From assembly GCA_014871385.1 (NCBI GenBank), contig CM026426.1:28417037-28481036 (forward strand): a stretch of 64,000 bases of DNA, written 5' to 3'. The notes under the pieces are model-generated. The model did not search any database, was not told the origin of the DNA, and worked only from the letters and a program-made list of their open reading frames with translations. The position numbers and the translations under genes were made by a program. Positions 23,442 through 33,761 of the stretch are shown piece by piece. The stretch comes from Ceratodon purpureus (lineage: Eukaryota > Streptophyta > Bryopsida > Pseudoditrichales > Ditrichaceae). The stretch's first letter is position 1. Every line of letters begins with the position of its first letter.

Positions 23442-23743
23442 TGGAAGCCCTAATCGGAATGGAGAAGACGATGGGGACTGTGACGTAATTATGACGTCAT
23501 GTTTTTTTGAGTTCGCGGTCAGGTTTCCGATTCCAGTGTCTCGGAAGTGGGCAGTGTTCAGTGTCACGGCGTCTCGGTGGACGGGGTGTCTCGGTAGTCC
23601 AGTGTTACGTGACATCGCGATTTTACTCCACTCGCGACTTACCGGAACCGTCGGATCGTGGGAAAACGCGGGGGCCAGCGCGGCATGCCACGTCGGACGG
23701 CGCGACGGGGCCCACCTTTCCTACATGCGAAATAGCGTTCTCC
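23442..23743 (-). repeat. Right MULE terminal inverted repeat, 302 bp
   Basis: The inverse complement of 8530-8831, with its GTGACACT site at the mirrored position (23560-23567). It lies about 300 bp upstream of the transposase start and probably supplies that promoter. Confidence 0.95.
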
Positions 23744-23752
23744 GTTCGCTAC
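23744..23752. repeat. Right 9-bp target-site duplication
   Basis: GTTCGCTAC, identical to 8521-8529. It proves the right element boundary at 23743. Confidence 0.95.
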
Positions 23753-24300
23753 ATGCGGCTTACAGAATTGCATTTCTGGGTGAGAATTAGGAATTAAAGC
23801 TGCCAAAAGAATCAATATTTGTGTCATAAATTTCTAGTCGAAAATTAATGGATTAAAGACATTCATATGGATTAAAGGCAATGGTTTTGATGTCAAAATT
23901 TAAAAACAAATAATAGTTTATCACTTTATGCTCGATATGTACTTCGGGCCAAATGATCTATTATAGCATCATTTAATATATAGAGAATTTTGGTAGCTTA
24001 TGTCTCATGTTATGAATATTGAACAATATGTTTGTTAAAAATATGAATTTCATGGGTGCACTTATGTTAGATGCATATTATGTGCTCTACCAATGCATCA
24101 AAATTAGGTTTTCCCAAGGCATGATAAAGAATTACAAGATAAAGCAAGGGTGAGTTAATTTCGAAATTTGTGTAGAAGAATGGTCAGGGAGAGATGAGGA
24201 CTGAATAAAAGCTCCAAATTTCTAGGTTAAGGCTAAAGATAGAAGCGCCTCTAGGACATTGGTCACACAACACTAGACTTGTCGGATCCTGGACCACCTC
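23753..24300. other. AT-rich spacer right of the MULE
   Basis: No gene, repeat or structured motif recognised. It is AT-rich like the DNA left of 8521, with which it was contiguous before insertion. Confidence 0.5.
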
Positions 24301-26700
24301 TCTTCGAACATAGATTCCACCTCTCAGTCGAAGCCTTGCTGGCTTCTAATCCTTCATTTCTTCATCTTAGCTAGTGTCTTTCTACCCACTAGAACTCTCT
24401 CTCGGATCAAAGTCACTTCGACCAACACCAAGGTGTCGTATCAGACTATCTCCCCATGCTCAAGATTCTATCTTCCCAAGTCTCACCGTCTGTCAAGACT
24501 GCACTCGCACAAGCACCACCAGCACCTTGATTTTAGCACAAGCACACACAACAGACGCCCAACACCGTCACGAACAGCTCCAACATCGAGATCCGCATTT
24601 CTCGAATCTTCAGGCAACGGTCTCACCACTAGGAGCAACTTGCGACAAAGTCTCCAAGAACATCACTCCGTCACTCCTGCTCATCACCAAGCTTGCTTGT
24701 GCCGCACCGGCCAGCTGTTTGCATCGCCGCTGCGTGCCTTGCAGGTGCAGTCGCTGCTCTGTCTCCATGCTCCCAGCCCCTGGCAGCTGCCATCATCAGC
24801 TCACTTGGGAAGACGCACCAAGAGGAGTGAAGAACAGTGCACCGGTAGAGGCAGATCTCACCTCCGACAAGACGCCAAGCCAAATCCAAGACTTGCTTCC
24901 AAGAAGATTGGCCGCTTGCTGCTGTCAGAGCCATCTGCCCACGTAGCGCTGCACACCTCGTCGCCTGTAGAAGGCGTAGTGCCCCGTAAGGTAAGTGAAT
25001 TCAACTTTACACTCCCTCTAAACATCAAAAATTTAATCCAATATTGCTCTTCTGGTGCAGGCAGGCGGCTGTCACCTGCCGTAACGCTTGCCACGGAGAG
25101 CACTTACCTCAAGCTCCGGTGCCATTGCTCCCACACGCACGGCTGTGTCAACACTCCGAGGAACGGAGGCCTGCCATCGGTGGAGCCCCTGCAGGGTGTC
25201 CTGCCGCATCGTCCCCTGCTGTAGTGAAGTTGGAAGAAGCTGAGTCAGCGAAAGCTGGAGACGTTGCGCGCCTCGTCGTTGCCCTTCTACAACCACCGGC
25301 GTCTCGGCATACTCAGGTAAGTCTCTACAACTTCAGTTTAATAATTCCCGCACATGTCCTGTAAATCCAAATTTGCCTCTCACGAACTCTTACTGTCTCT
25401 CTCGCTTCACGTATACACATAAGCAGCTTCTCAAACTGATTGAAAACGAAATTAAACATTCCACAGCAGGCAACTGCACATTGCTAATTCATACCACTAG
25501 CTTGCAGACAACATTAATATTTAAGAAAATTTGTGCACACACCCGTTCTGCGCACACTTGGCAGCAGTCTGTCCGCTGCAAACTCTCCGTTGCTGCACCA
25601 AGACTCGGTGTGCTTCGAAACTTTGTTGCAACGAGAGTCGGTGTGCACATTAGTACAACACAACATATAAATTCTAGCATTGAAGTTCATGTCCCGCACA
25701 TTAAACAATATCAGCAATATTTAATTTGCAAATTAAAGGTGCATCACCAATCTGTTTTAAGTTGCGCCTCAAAGATGCCCCTTAGCAAATCTGTTCGTTG
25801 CGTGCTCTCCTCTGTTGCTTCAAAAGTCGAAGTGCCTCAAAAGGTGAAGTCGAGCAACACTCAAGCGCCGCCGAAGTCGCTTGCATGCCCAGGTAAGTCA
25901 CCTAAAATTCCACACCCTAATCGTTTCTTATTTTCAATTCAACTCATCAAAAAATCTAACACAGCATATACGACTATCTTCTATTCGTCACTTCCTAGTA
26001 ACAACGAACCTAAATCAAAACATTCAACCACAGATCACATAAAATTAAGTAACCGAAACCCTACTAACCCTAATAAAAAGAACACTGTTGTTTTGTGCAC
26101 GAGAAAGGGCTGTTGGGGTGGATGCATAACTCACAGATCTGCGGAGAGGAGTGCCATAGCCCGCAATAGAGGAGTGACTGCCTACCAAGGGGCTGCACCT
26201 GCCGAAACCAAGTGCCAAAAGTTAGGGTTGGATCAAGCAAGCAGCACACATCGCAGTCATCAATCGGAGCAAGCAAGTAGAAGACAACGCAACTTCTCCT
26301 CAACAGGCGCACCTGGGCTAACGTTAAGCTTTGCCGAAGCTCCCCACCTCCTCAAAAATTCCAGTAGCAGCAGCCTTCTCTTTCGGGGCAACCTCTTCAG
26401 CTGCAACCTGCTCAGCGGCGCTCCTCACTGCGGCGATCACTCCGGCAGTACCAATCTCCGGCAGCGGCGACAGCGATCTCGCCCGCCGGCTGCTGTCCTA
26501 GAGACCTCACCAACAACGGCACTAGCAGTCTCACGACGAAGCAATCTCACCAAGCAGCGATAGCGATCCCACCAACAGCTAACTCCGAACATCGCTAGAT
26601 AAGTCGTCCCCGCCATCAATCACCGCATCTTCGACAGCACATAACCCTAGTCAGCGTTTTGGTCATAGACCTGCTTCGAGAGCATACCTCCCTCGCAGGT
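24301..26700 (+). other. Spliced-looking, pyrimidine-rich leader or retroelement 5' region
   Basis: The plus strand is C/T-rich from about 24290 and carries several strong donors (GTAAGT at 24992, 25316 and 25896) and a good acceptor (TCTGGTGCAG ending at 25061). Long frames at 24374-24946, 24433-25224 and 25373-26563 encode only Ser/His/Arg-rich low-complexity protein and overlap each other, so I do not call them genes. It may be the transcribed leader of the ORF at 26719, or a host gene whose exons I cannot assemble. Confidence 0.3.
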
Positions 26701-26718
26701 GTCTCTCGACACTCCCCC

Positions 26719-27110
26719 ATGCGTGTAGATTCAAAAAAGCCGAAGGTGCTCTCCCTTGCGGCCCCTGCTGTGCACAAGCAGTCGGGAGGAACCCAAAGCA
26801 AAACAGTTAGCAATGCCCCGAAGCGGCAAGTGACTGCCCGGACAACTCTGACGGCCACCTCCCGAGCCCTCTTCAACAACTTTGCGCCCCCGACAGCCCC
26901 TGCCATGGACGTAGAAGACACGTACAAGGCCTGCTTTGGGGTTGAGGATGTCGTACTGCAGGAGACTCCTACAAAGAGCCTGAAATGACTCCTTGCCGAG
27001 AAGGCGGCCAAGAACAGCACCGCCGCTTCAAGCCAAGGCGCAGGCCCAAGCAAGCAAAGCAGAATAGAAGCCTCCCCCCCCAAGGATATTACATCGACCC
27101 CAAAGCCCCC
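26719..27110 (+). pseudogene. Basic Ala/Lys-rich ORF, perhaps retroelement ORF1, with one TGA
   Basis: From ATG 26719 the frame runs 89 codons to TGA 26986-26988, then continues open through the GC-rich repeat that follows. The protein is basic and low-complexity (for example NAPKRQVTARTTLTATSRAL), then acidic around MDVEDTYKACFGVEDV. No domain is recognised; a retrotransposon ORF1 N-terminus is a guess from composition and setting. The residues on either side of the TGA read smoothly (SLK, LLAEKAAKN), which suggests a substitution rather than a natural end. The frame then runs into repeat DNA at about 27110. Confidence 0.3.
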
Positions 27111-27118
27111 CCCCTCCT

Positions 27119-27241
27119 CGCCACTAAGGGCGGGGCAGAAACGGGGGAGCGCGGATGCTGCCCCCGCCCTCGCCCTGCCTCGTCACTAAGGGCGGGGCAG
27201 AAATGGGGGAGCGCGGAGGCTGCCCCGCCCTCGCCCTGCCC
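27119..27241. repeat. Two tandem copies of a ~61-bp GC-rich unit
   Basis: Copies at 27119-27180 and 27181-27241 share 'actaagggcggggcagaaa' and 'ctcgccctgcc' with few differences. A third partial copy stands at 29826-29857. GC content is far above the flanks. Confidence 0.75.
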
Positions 27242-27390
27242 GCAGCCTCCCCGTTCCACCCCGGCCCAGGCAGCTCCCCGATCGGGCTCCCTCGCCGTTG
27301 CCTGACCCGCCACGCGCTCCTCCCCCGTCCCGCTCCCCGTCATCGCCTCGGTCCCCGCAGCTAGGCTCGGGCGGCAGCTCAACTCACCCC

Positions 27391-27593
27391 GTCCCCCTTT
27401 GTTCACCCTCTCCGTTCCCGACGGTTCCCCACGTTCCTAAGCACCTAAAAAAATAAAAAAATAAACTGAATTCAATTGTATCATCCTGTCCCTGCGGCAT
27501 AGCCGCAATAGTTCCCTACGCCGGAACGGCGTCTTAGGATTGATGACTCCTTTGTCGAATATTCTTCATCCTCTTTGGGTTTATAACATGTTT
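27391..27593 (+). repeat. Interspersed repeat, copy A
   Basis: A GC-rich head, an A-rich tract (AAAAAAATAAAAAAATAAA) and a ~125-bp unique part containing 'gccggaacggcgtc' recur as copy B (29122-29327, same strand) and, without the head, as copy C (29394-29535, inverted). The A tract suggests a SINE-like origin, but no Pol III box is evident. Confidence 0.75.
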
Positions 27594-29121
27594 TCACCTT
27601 CCCAAGAGCACGGAAGCACTTCCGGGAAAATGGACATTGAGGTTGGAGGAGAGAGTGACACCTCATCATACTTCCATGAAGTGGGAGAATGGTAACTCAA
27701 GGTAACTTCTACTTGGATGAAGTAACATTCCGGGAGAATGGACATTCCCTAAGATTTGTCTACTGTGACTCCCACTTGTGTGGACCCCCATGCCAAGAAA
27801 ACTTGAAGCAGAAGTTTATAATGTGAACGCAAACGGGGTTTTTTTGACACAAGTGTGTTAACGTGAAGGTACCCCTTTTTATGCACCACCAAGTGTAAAG
27901 GGGGCAAAGTATGCTTTGATGAAGCTACGCTCCAATTCCTTTGCAAAGTATGTGTAATTTGTGATTGTGGAATCCGACGCTAAATAAGCATAGATTTGGT
28001 AGAGGCGCAGACTCGGTTCAGAACTAGTTTAGGTATCTCTAATGTCGTGATTATCTTAAGTTAAGCTCTGAGCCATGGCGTCGTATACGGAAGTATTGCA
28101 GCGGGATGTACTTGGTCCGACCGCACCCCAGAAGCAGGGAACTGTCTTTTGCATGTCCTATTTTGTGCTATCGGATCGGTGACTTGAGCAAGTTCAACCC
28201 ATATCAGGCGGTGGCTGGTGAACACCTCCTGTCCAGATATGGCCATGATACTGGCACATGTGGCTGAGAGCACACCCTGACGCAGTCCCAACAGCCTGCA
28301 GACATGAGTCAGGTCTACATTTGCTGAATTAAAAATTTGGGGTGTACCCCGCCTTGCTGGCACATGGGGTCTGCTCACCCTTGCTGAATGAGTCCCAGAC
28401 TCCAGGCTTCTAGTTTTTTGGGGAATGCTAGAACATGAGCGGCGAGCATTGTGCGGTGGGCCATGAGCATGATTCCATGAGCGATGAGCGGATGAATTAC
28501 TATATTAAGTAAACATAATTCATAGAGATAGTTCGATGAAACATCCATAAAATTGATGAATTTCTTTCCAATTCCTTAGATTTTGGCAATGTCCACGATC
28601 ATTACATGAATATGATCCATAGTCTTCACAAAAAAAAGGGTATACACAAGCGTGAATACAAACATTAAGAGCAGTTGTAATGCGACATAACTTTAAAATG
28701 ATGGTATTATTGTAAAATCAATAACGGCTATAAAATGAGGTGACGTTTATGATATTGCTGAAATGGTTATTAATTGTTACTACTTAGCCATGGCCAAGTG
28801 AAAGTGTGTATGAAGGGCTCAATTCAGTTGAAGAAGTGCATCGAGCTAGTGTAGGAGTTTGAGGGTTTAATCATAGAATTGGAATGCAGTTAGAAAAAAG
28901 AACAAAGCAACACAAAAGTAGACCACTGTGAGCAATGGCAAGGGAGAAGCTTGAGAGAGGACTCGAACCATGGTTTGCATATGAGATAGAATTGCCAAAT
29001 GGTGGGACTCGATCCGCTCCACCCCGACCCTCGCCCTTCCACGGCCCGCCCTGGGCCCTTCCCTCCCCGCCCCTCGCTGTCGGGCTGAGGAGATCCCCCG
29101 ACGCCCATTTGAGCTGGCTCT
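27594..29121. other. Spacer between repeat copies A and B
   Basis: No gene seen. A phrase around 'ccgggagaatggacatt' occurs in two diverged forms (about 27625 and 27730). The last 110 bases become GC-rich and belong to the head of copy B. Confidence 0.4.
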
Positions 29122-29327
29122 CGCCCCCTTTGTTAGCCCTTGCCGTTTTCGAATGTTCTCCACGTTCCCAAGCACCTAAAAAAATAAAAAAAATAAACCG
29201 AATTCAATTGTACTATCCAGTCTCTGCGGCGTAGCCGCAATAGTTCCCTACGTCGGAACGGCGTCTTAGGATTGATGACTCTTTTGTCGAATATTCTCCA
29301 TCCTCTTTGGGTTTTTGACATGTTTTG
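29122..29327 (+). repeat. Interspersed repeat, copy B
   Basis: About 90 percent like copy A by eye, including the A-rich tract at 29177-29196. It forms the left arm of an inverted repeat with copy C across a telomere-like spacer. Confidence 0.75.
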
Positions 29328-29343
29328 GTTAGTATTTTGGGAA

Positions 29344-29393
29344 CTAAACCCTAAACCCTAAAACCCTAAACCCTAAATCCTAAACCTTAAACC
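29344..29393. repeat. Interstitial telomere-type (CCCTAAA)n tract
   Basis: Roughly seven units of CCCTAAA, some with one-base changes (CCCTAAAA, TCCTAAA, CCTTAAA). The motif is the plant telomere repeat, read on the C-rich strand. It lies exactly between inverted copies B and C. Confidence 0.8.
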
Positions 29394-29535
29394 CAAAACA
29401 TGTTATAAACCCAAAGAGGATGAAGAATATTCGACAAAGGAGTCATCAACCCTAAGACGCCGTTCCGGCGTAGAGAACTACTGCGGCTACGCCGTAGAGA
29501 CAGGATAGTACAATTAAATTTTTTATTTTTTTAGG
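29394..29535 (-). repeat. Interspersed repeat, copy C (inverted)
   Basis: Reverse complement of the unique part and A tract of copies A and B, at about 90 percent identity by eye. With copy B it makes an approximately 140-bp-arm inverted repeat. Confidence 0.75.
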
Positions 29536-29708
29536 TACATGATACTTCCATTACATGGAAGACGAAGACATGATGATAATGTTATATCCCTTTTTAATTA
29601 TGACTCAACTCAGACGACTGATTTTCAAACAATAGAGAACCTCTTTGCAGTAATTCTAATACGATTACGTGTCTTCAAAAAAATAAAAAAAATAAAAAAT
29701 AATAGAGA

Positions 29709-29860
29709 GGGAGTCGGGCTGTGGAGCGGCGTCGGGCGAGGGCGAGCCCATGCGAGCGGGGAGCGAGCCGGGCTGGCTACAGGGACAGGCCCGCGGGGCA
29801 GGGCTGATGAGGGCAGGGCGAGCCTCGCCACTAAGGGCGGGGCAGAAACGGGGGAGCTCT
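29709..29860. repeat. GC-rich repeat fragment preceded by an A-rich tract
   Basis: It follows AAAAAAATAAAAAAAATAAA (about 29679-29698) and ends with the partial GC-rich unit shared with 27119-27241. It is probably a rearranged member of the same family; orientation is uncertain. Confidence 0.5.
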
Positions 29861-29979
29861 CTGTACTAATGATTGTGTGCGAAATAGGTGGCTGTAAATT
29901 TTGCTGTAACCGCAGCAGGTTTCATTGATCTTTTTTTCTTACGGTGTGTCTTCTCCCTAAGTCCTTGTAGGTCTCAATC

Positions 29980-32244
29980 ATGGCGAAACGGCAGAAATCG
30001 TTGAGAGATCACTACTTTGCCAAGTCACATGAAGTTGAGATCGTGGATGTCCTCTCTTCGGGCGACTCCTGTCCCGAAACTCTAGCTTCAGCAGTGGATG
30101 GAGGCAATGTGGATGCAGGTCCTTTAGGGGCAGAGATTATTTCCAGCCAATGGAAGGACTAGTGGTGCGTCCAATTTGACTGGCTTCACTATGATCCATC
30201 GATTGGGAGGGTTTTTTGCAGGATCTGCAAAGATAAGGGTGGGCGGTCTTCATATGCTAAAGATGGCGCCCGAAACCTTAAAGTCAGTGCATTCCAGGAT
30301 CATGCGCGCTCCAACGAACACAGACGGCTGGCGTGGGCGTTGCAGAGTGGCGGAAAGGTCATGCAGAAAGCTATTGTAAGCAGCCACAAAGCCTGTGACG
30401 AAGTTGTGGCGTCTCTGGTTCGAGCTGCGTACTTCTTGGGGAAGAATTCCTTGCCTTATTCCAAATTCCCTGCTTTGTGTAAATTGCTTCTCACTGTAAA
30501 AGCTCCAATGACTTTGTCTCTCTATCAGGATGAAAAATCATGTGCTACTTTGATGCTGTGTATTTCAGTGGTGATTCAAAAGCAAATTCTTAGTCGTATT
30601 AGGAACTCACCTTTCTTTGGTGTCATGATAGACGAGTCAACTGATATCAGCGTTACAGGACACTTAGTGGCATTTGCGACCATTATCGAGGAGAGATTGA
30701 CGGTCAGTGTATTCCTGGGCCTATTGCCGATTGATGGGGGGAAGAAAGATGCAGGTACTATCTACGACACCTTGATCACGGCTCTGCGGCACTGGGGCCT
30801 GAACCTCCGAAAGTTCCTCGGATTCGGGTCTGATGGTGCCAGCACCATAACCGGCTCCCTCACCGGAGTGGCTGCCCGGCTAAAGAAACAAGTTAACCCT
30901 TACCTTCTTGCTGTCCACTGTGTTGCACATCGCACCAATTTAGCAGCGCTGGATGCTGCGAAGTCCTCGGCTTTCAAACTCCTTTCTGGTGAGATTGACT
31001 CCCTTGTAAATTCTATTGCTACTTTTTTCCACAAGTCATCAAAACGTAAGCATGCTTTGACTGCGTTACAGGAGGAGCTTTTTGATGCCAAAAAATGCAT
31101 GAAACGGTATCACAAGATCCGTTGGTTGTCCCGTTGGCAGGCTGTGAGTACTTTGTGCGATTTTCTAGAGTCGGTTTTGTCTTACTTCCGGGATGTGAAA
31201 GATAGGGATGCTTCTAAGGCTGCGAGTATCTTGGAGAAACTGTCACAGTTTAAGATCATCTACACTCTGTTCTTTCTTGCTCATATCTTGAAGTGTTTGG
31301 CTGTGCTCTCCAAAGTGTTTCAGTGCAAATTTGTTGATGTTACCTTTGGGGGCAGCATAGTGCGTACAGAGATAGCTCAAATTAGGATGTTATTCATTAT
31401 TGAAAGTACTGATTTGAATGTGGATACTTTCAATGATAGCACAGGGTTTCACGTACTTCCTGAATATGGTCCTTCCGGGGGCCATCTCAGAAACTTGCCT
31501 AGCCAAATACGGGGGAACATGATTCATGATTTTGCAATGTCTCGGTCCAGATTAGGAACTGATTTGGAGGAAGCTCTCCAATTTCAGCGTTCTTTTGCTG
31601 AAGCAGTGTGTGAGGGTCTGGAAGCACGGTTTCAAGACAACGATTTGATATCATGTTTTAAAGTCCTAAACCCTTCTAACATGCCATCCAAGCAAGTTGG
31701 ATTGCAAAACTGGGGTGTTCTCGAGTTGGACAGATTGCTGTAGCAGTATGGAGAAGACAGATCCCACTCAGGTTTGTCTTTTCCTCCCCTCCTTGACGTG
31801 CAAGCTTGCAGGAGAGAATTTCTGGCTTTTAAATTGCAATGCACAACTGAATGAGGGGACAAAACGTTTAGGGATTTGTGTGGCATGATCACTTGGAATC
31901 ATGCCCTACAAATCCGATTTCCAAACTTGCTTATACTAGCTGATATTGCTAGAATTCAGTGTGTTTCCACAGCTACTTGTGAGAGAGCATTCAGCATTCA
32001 GAATTTAATAAAAACCCGTGTTCGAAACTTTTTGGGAAGTAAGACTTTTGAAGCTTTGCTTAGGGTTGCTTTAGAAGGACCAGAAGAAGACTATGATAGT
32101 ATAGTTCAGGATGCCATTCCCTTATGGAAACACGAAACAAAATATAAGTTTCTCTATGCAAATCCTTCTACTTATTTGCATACTTCAGCCACGGGTCCAA
32201 GTGCAAGCAATGCATCTTCTTCACTTGAAGATGTGCATCAGTAG
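29980..32244 (+). pseudogene. hAT-family transposase, one frame with three in-frame stops
   Basis: A single frame from ATG 29980 to TAG 32242-32244 encodes about 755 codons with no frameshift. An N-terminal finger (FCRIC then H-x4-H, about 30215-30325) resembles TTF/ZNF862-type domains. The RNase H-like core shows MIDESTDIS, GFGSDGAS and HCVAHRTN, as in hAT enzymes, and the C-terminus has the hATC dimerisation motif (STATCERAFS). Stops are TAG 30160-30162, TAG 31741-31743 and TGA 31852-31854. Each can arise from a Gln or Trp codon by one transition, so the copy seems recently silenced. I could not locate TIRs or an 8-bp duplication. Confidence 0.9.
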
Positions 32245-32341
32245 GGGACCCTGTTCACTTCATAGTTCTTTGTTGATTTGTATGCATTTGTTGTTTTCTT
32301 TGTAGCTCATATTCTTTTCAAGTCTTTTTAATGGCATTCTT

Positions 32342-32463
32342 TAATTGTTGGCTTGATCTCATTCTGACCCCATTCTTTTTGTGTGATGTTGTTTGATATT
32401 TGTAATTGTTGGCTTGATCTCATTCTCTCCCCAGTTTTTTGGCTGCTATTGTTTGATATTTGT
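32342..32463. repeat. 61-bp tandem duplication downstream of the hAT gene
   Basis: Units 32342-32402 and 32403-32463 both start TAATTGTTGGCTTGATCTCA and end GTTTGATATTTG, differing mainly in the middle. It may lie in the 3' untranslated part of the hAT element. Confidence 0.75.
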
Positions 32464-32499
32464 AAATGTCAATGTTGTGGGCATGTCGTACTAACCAGC

Positions 32500-32547
32500 C
32501 TTTTGAAAATGCATAGACCCTCTTTTGGATCTGTGCATTTTCAAGAG
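32500..32547. other. Imperfect 20-bp-stem hairpin
   Basis: Arms 32500-32519 and 32527-32547 pair with two or three mismatches around GAAAATGCA/TGCATTTTC, leaving a 7-base loop. It could be a terminator-like structure or a small inverted-repeat relic; nothing decides. A T-arm-like GGTTCAAATCC lies 40 bp further on without the rest of a tRNA. Confidence 0.4.
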
Positions 32548-32559
32548 GTTGAATCCATG

Positions 32560-33242
32560 GCCCTAATTTGGTAGGTGCAATGCAGGTTCAAATCCTGCCA
32601 GGGATAATGGTACAAAAAAAACTTGAAGAAGAACAAAGTTGCTTCAGTAATGAAGAAAAAAACTTATACGAAATTACAACCGGCCAAATTTGCACCTTCA
32701 AGGAAAATTACCGATTGGAATTGGACAATGGCGGCAATGCCATCGGGAGAAAAAAATAACTTTAGGAAATTGGCCGGTACAATTTGCAAACTCACGGCAC
32801 ACTTCCGGCCACTTTCCCAAAAAACCGGGATGGATGAAAAGTTCACGGAAATTAACCGTTTTCCCCACAGAACTCCTCGGACTGTGGTTGGGAGAACTCT
32901 TCGACTGCCAGTCTATAGCTGACAGGGTCACCAGAGGAGTACTCAAGAAGGAGGCAGAAGAAATGGAGAATGTTGCAGTGGCCATCCCAAGAGTACCGCA
33001 ATTCTTCTATCCAAGTAAGAGAAGTGATGGCCTCCAGGCCAACACTTCAATCTCACCCAAATCCCCTTAGACATTCCTATAGACCCTTCTAGTTGTTTTT
33101 CTCTACATTTTCATATTGCTATGCATTTTTAATTGCCCTCTACTCCTCTTTTCCACAACCATGTTAGAGATCTTGTTAGAAAAAGATTGGATTCCATAGG
33201 TATTGCACTTGGTACTAGTCTCATAGAACTCATTTCTATCTT
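32560..33242. other. Spacer with overlapping weak open frames
   Basis: Frames at 32623-32922 and 32690-33070 overlap and encode Lys-rich, non-conserved-looking protein. From about 33160 a second frame reads plausibly (RDLVRKRLDSIGIALG) and may be the upstream part of the gene at 33243, shifted by one base. No firm gene. Confidence 0.3.
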
Positions 33243-33761
33243 ATGTATGAGTGTCAAGAGGGATGGGAGAAGGGTGTTAGGAGTGGAATTATAAAGCTCT
33301 ACCTTCTTCACCCACAAATTGATGGAGTTGCTCTCCTCAAAGGCCTTAGAGCCTTCATTCTCCTATTGGAGTCCCTCCTCAACAAAACTTCACTTGGCAA
33401 GGTATGTAAAACATACCTCTCTATTGCTAGGAACCACAACTTGTCAATTAAAGTGAGTAGTGATTCTTTGGTTAATGTTCCTTCACATGCTCTTTTCCTT
33501 CATGTCTTGGAAACTAATTTTAAAAAAGGTCATTGTTTTGAGATTGTGGATGTTCAAAAATCCATTCACCAAAGTCATGCCTATTTAGTTGCCCCCACTC
33601 CATCCCAAGCAAAGAAGATACAAGACAACCAAGTGTTTACTTACCATGAGGTTTTGGAGGGGCTGAACAAGAAGGGGCCCTTCTCTCTCCTTGGAGCAAA
33701 AGGCAAGGAAAGAGGCCTTGACTCTAACCTTCTACAACCTTCCTATTCTTTTGAGTGTTGA
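33243..33761 (+). CDS. Unidentified 172-aa protein, first ORF of an overlapping pair
   Basis: The frame runs from ATG 33243 to TGA 33759-33761. The protein is mixed alpha/beta-like (IIKLYLLHPQIDGVALLKG, AYLVAPTPSQAKKIQDN) and does not look low-complexity, so it is probably real coding sequence or its relic. Its stop shares bases with the next ORF's ATG as TGATG, the arrangement used for termination-reinitiation in LINEs and some viruses. The likely class is a retroelement gag-like or ORF1 protein, but no hallmark motif is present. Coding potential upstream in another frame suggests the true N-terminus was lost to a frameshift. Confidence 0.4.
   Translation: MYECQEGWEKGVRSGIIKLYLLHPQIDGVALLKGLRAFILLLESLLNKTSLGKVCKTYLSIARNHNLSIKVSSDSLVNVPSHALFLHVLETNFKKGHCFEIVDVQKSIHQSHAYLVAPTPSQAKKIQDNQVFTYHEVLEGLNKKGPFSLLGAKGKERGLDSNLLQPSYSFEC

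Larger units (their letters stand above)
8530..23743. mobile_element. 15.2-kb autonomous Mutator-like element (MULE) with Ulp1 gene
   Basis: The element is bounded by 302-bp inverted repeats that agree over their whole length as far as I could compare them, and by a perfect 9-bp duplication, so the insertion looks recent. Inside are a plus-strand zinc-finger/Ulp1 gene (9202-14871), a minus-strand DDE transposase with SWIM finger (18945-23136) and two orphan ORFs (16130-16519 plus, 18349-18819 minus). The two large genes start near opposite TIRs and converge, so each TIR probably carries one promoter. Ulp1-bearing MULEs are known in angiosperms (Arabidopsis KI elements, melon CUMULE); this one differs in size, in its extra ORFs and in 31 copies of GTGACACT scattered throughout. 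Both large genes splice in frame without stops, so it may be active. Confidence 0.93.

Noticed and set aside
26985-27406. GC-rich frames on both strands over 27000-27400
   Set aside because: They overlap the GC-rich tandem unit and lack domain signals; open by composition.
32568-32610. Possible tRNA gene suggested by GCAGGTTCAAATCCTGC
   Set aside because: Only a T-arm-like hairpin is present; no matching acceptor, D or anticodon arms could be found.
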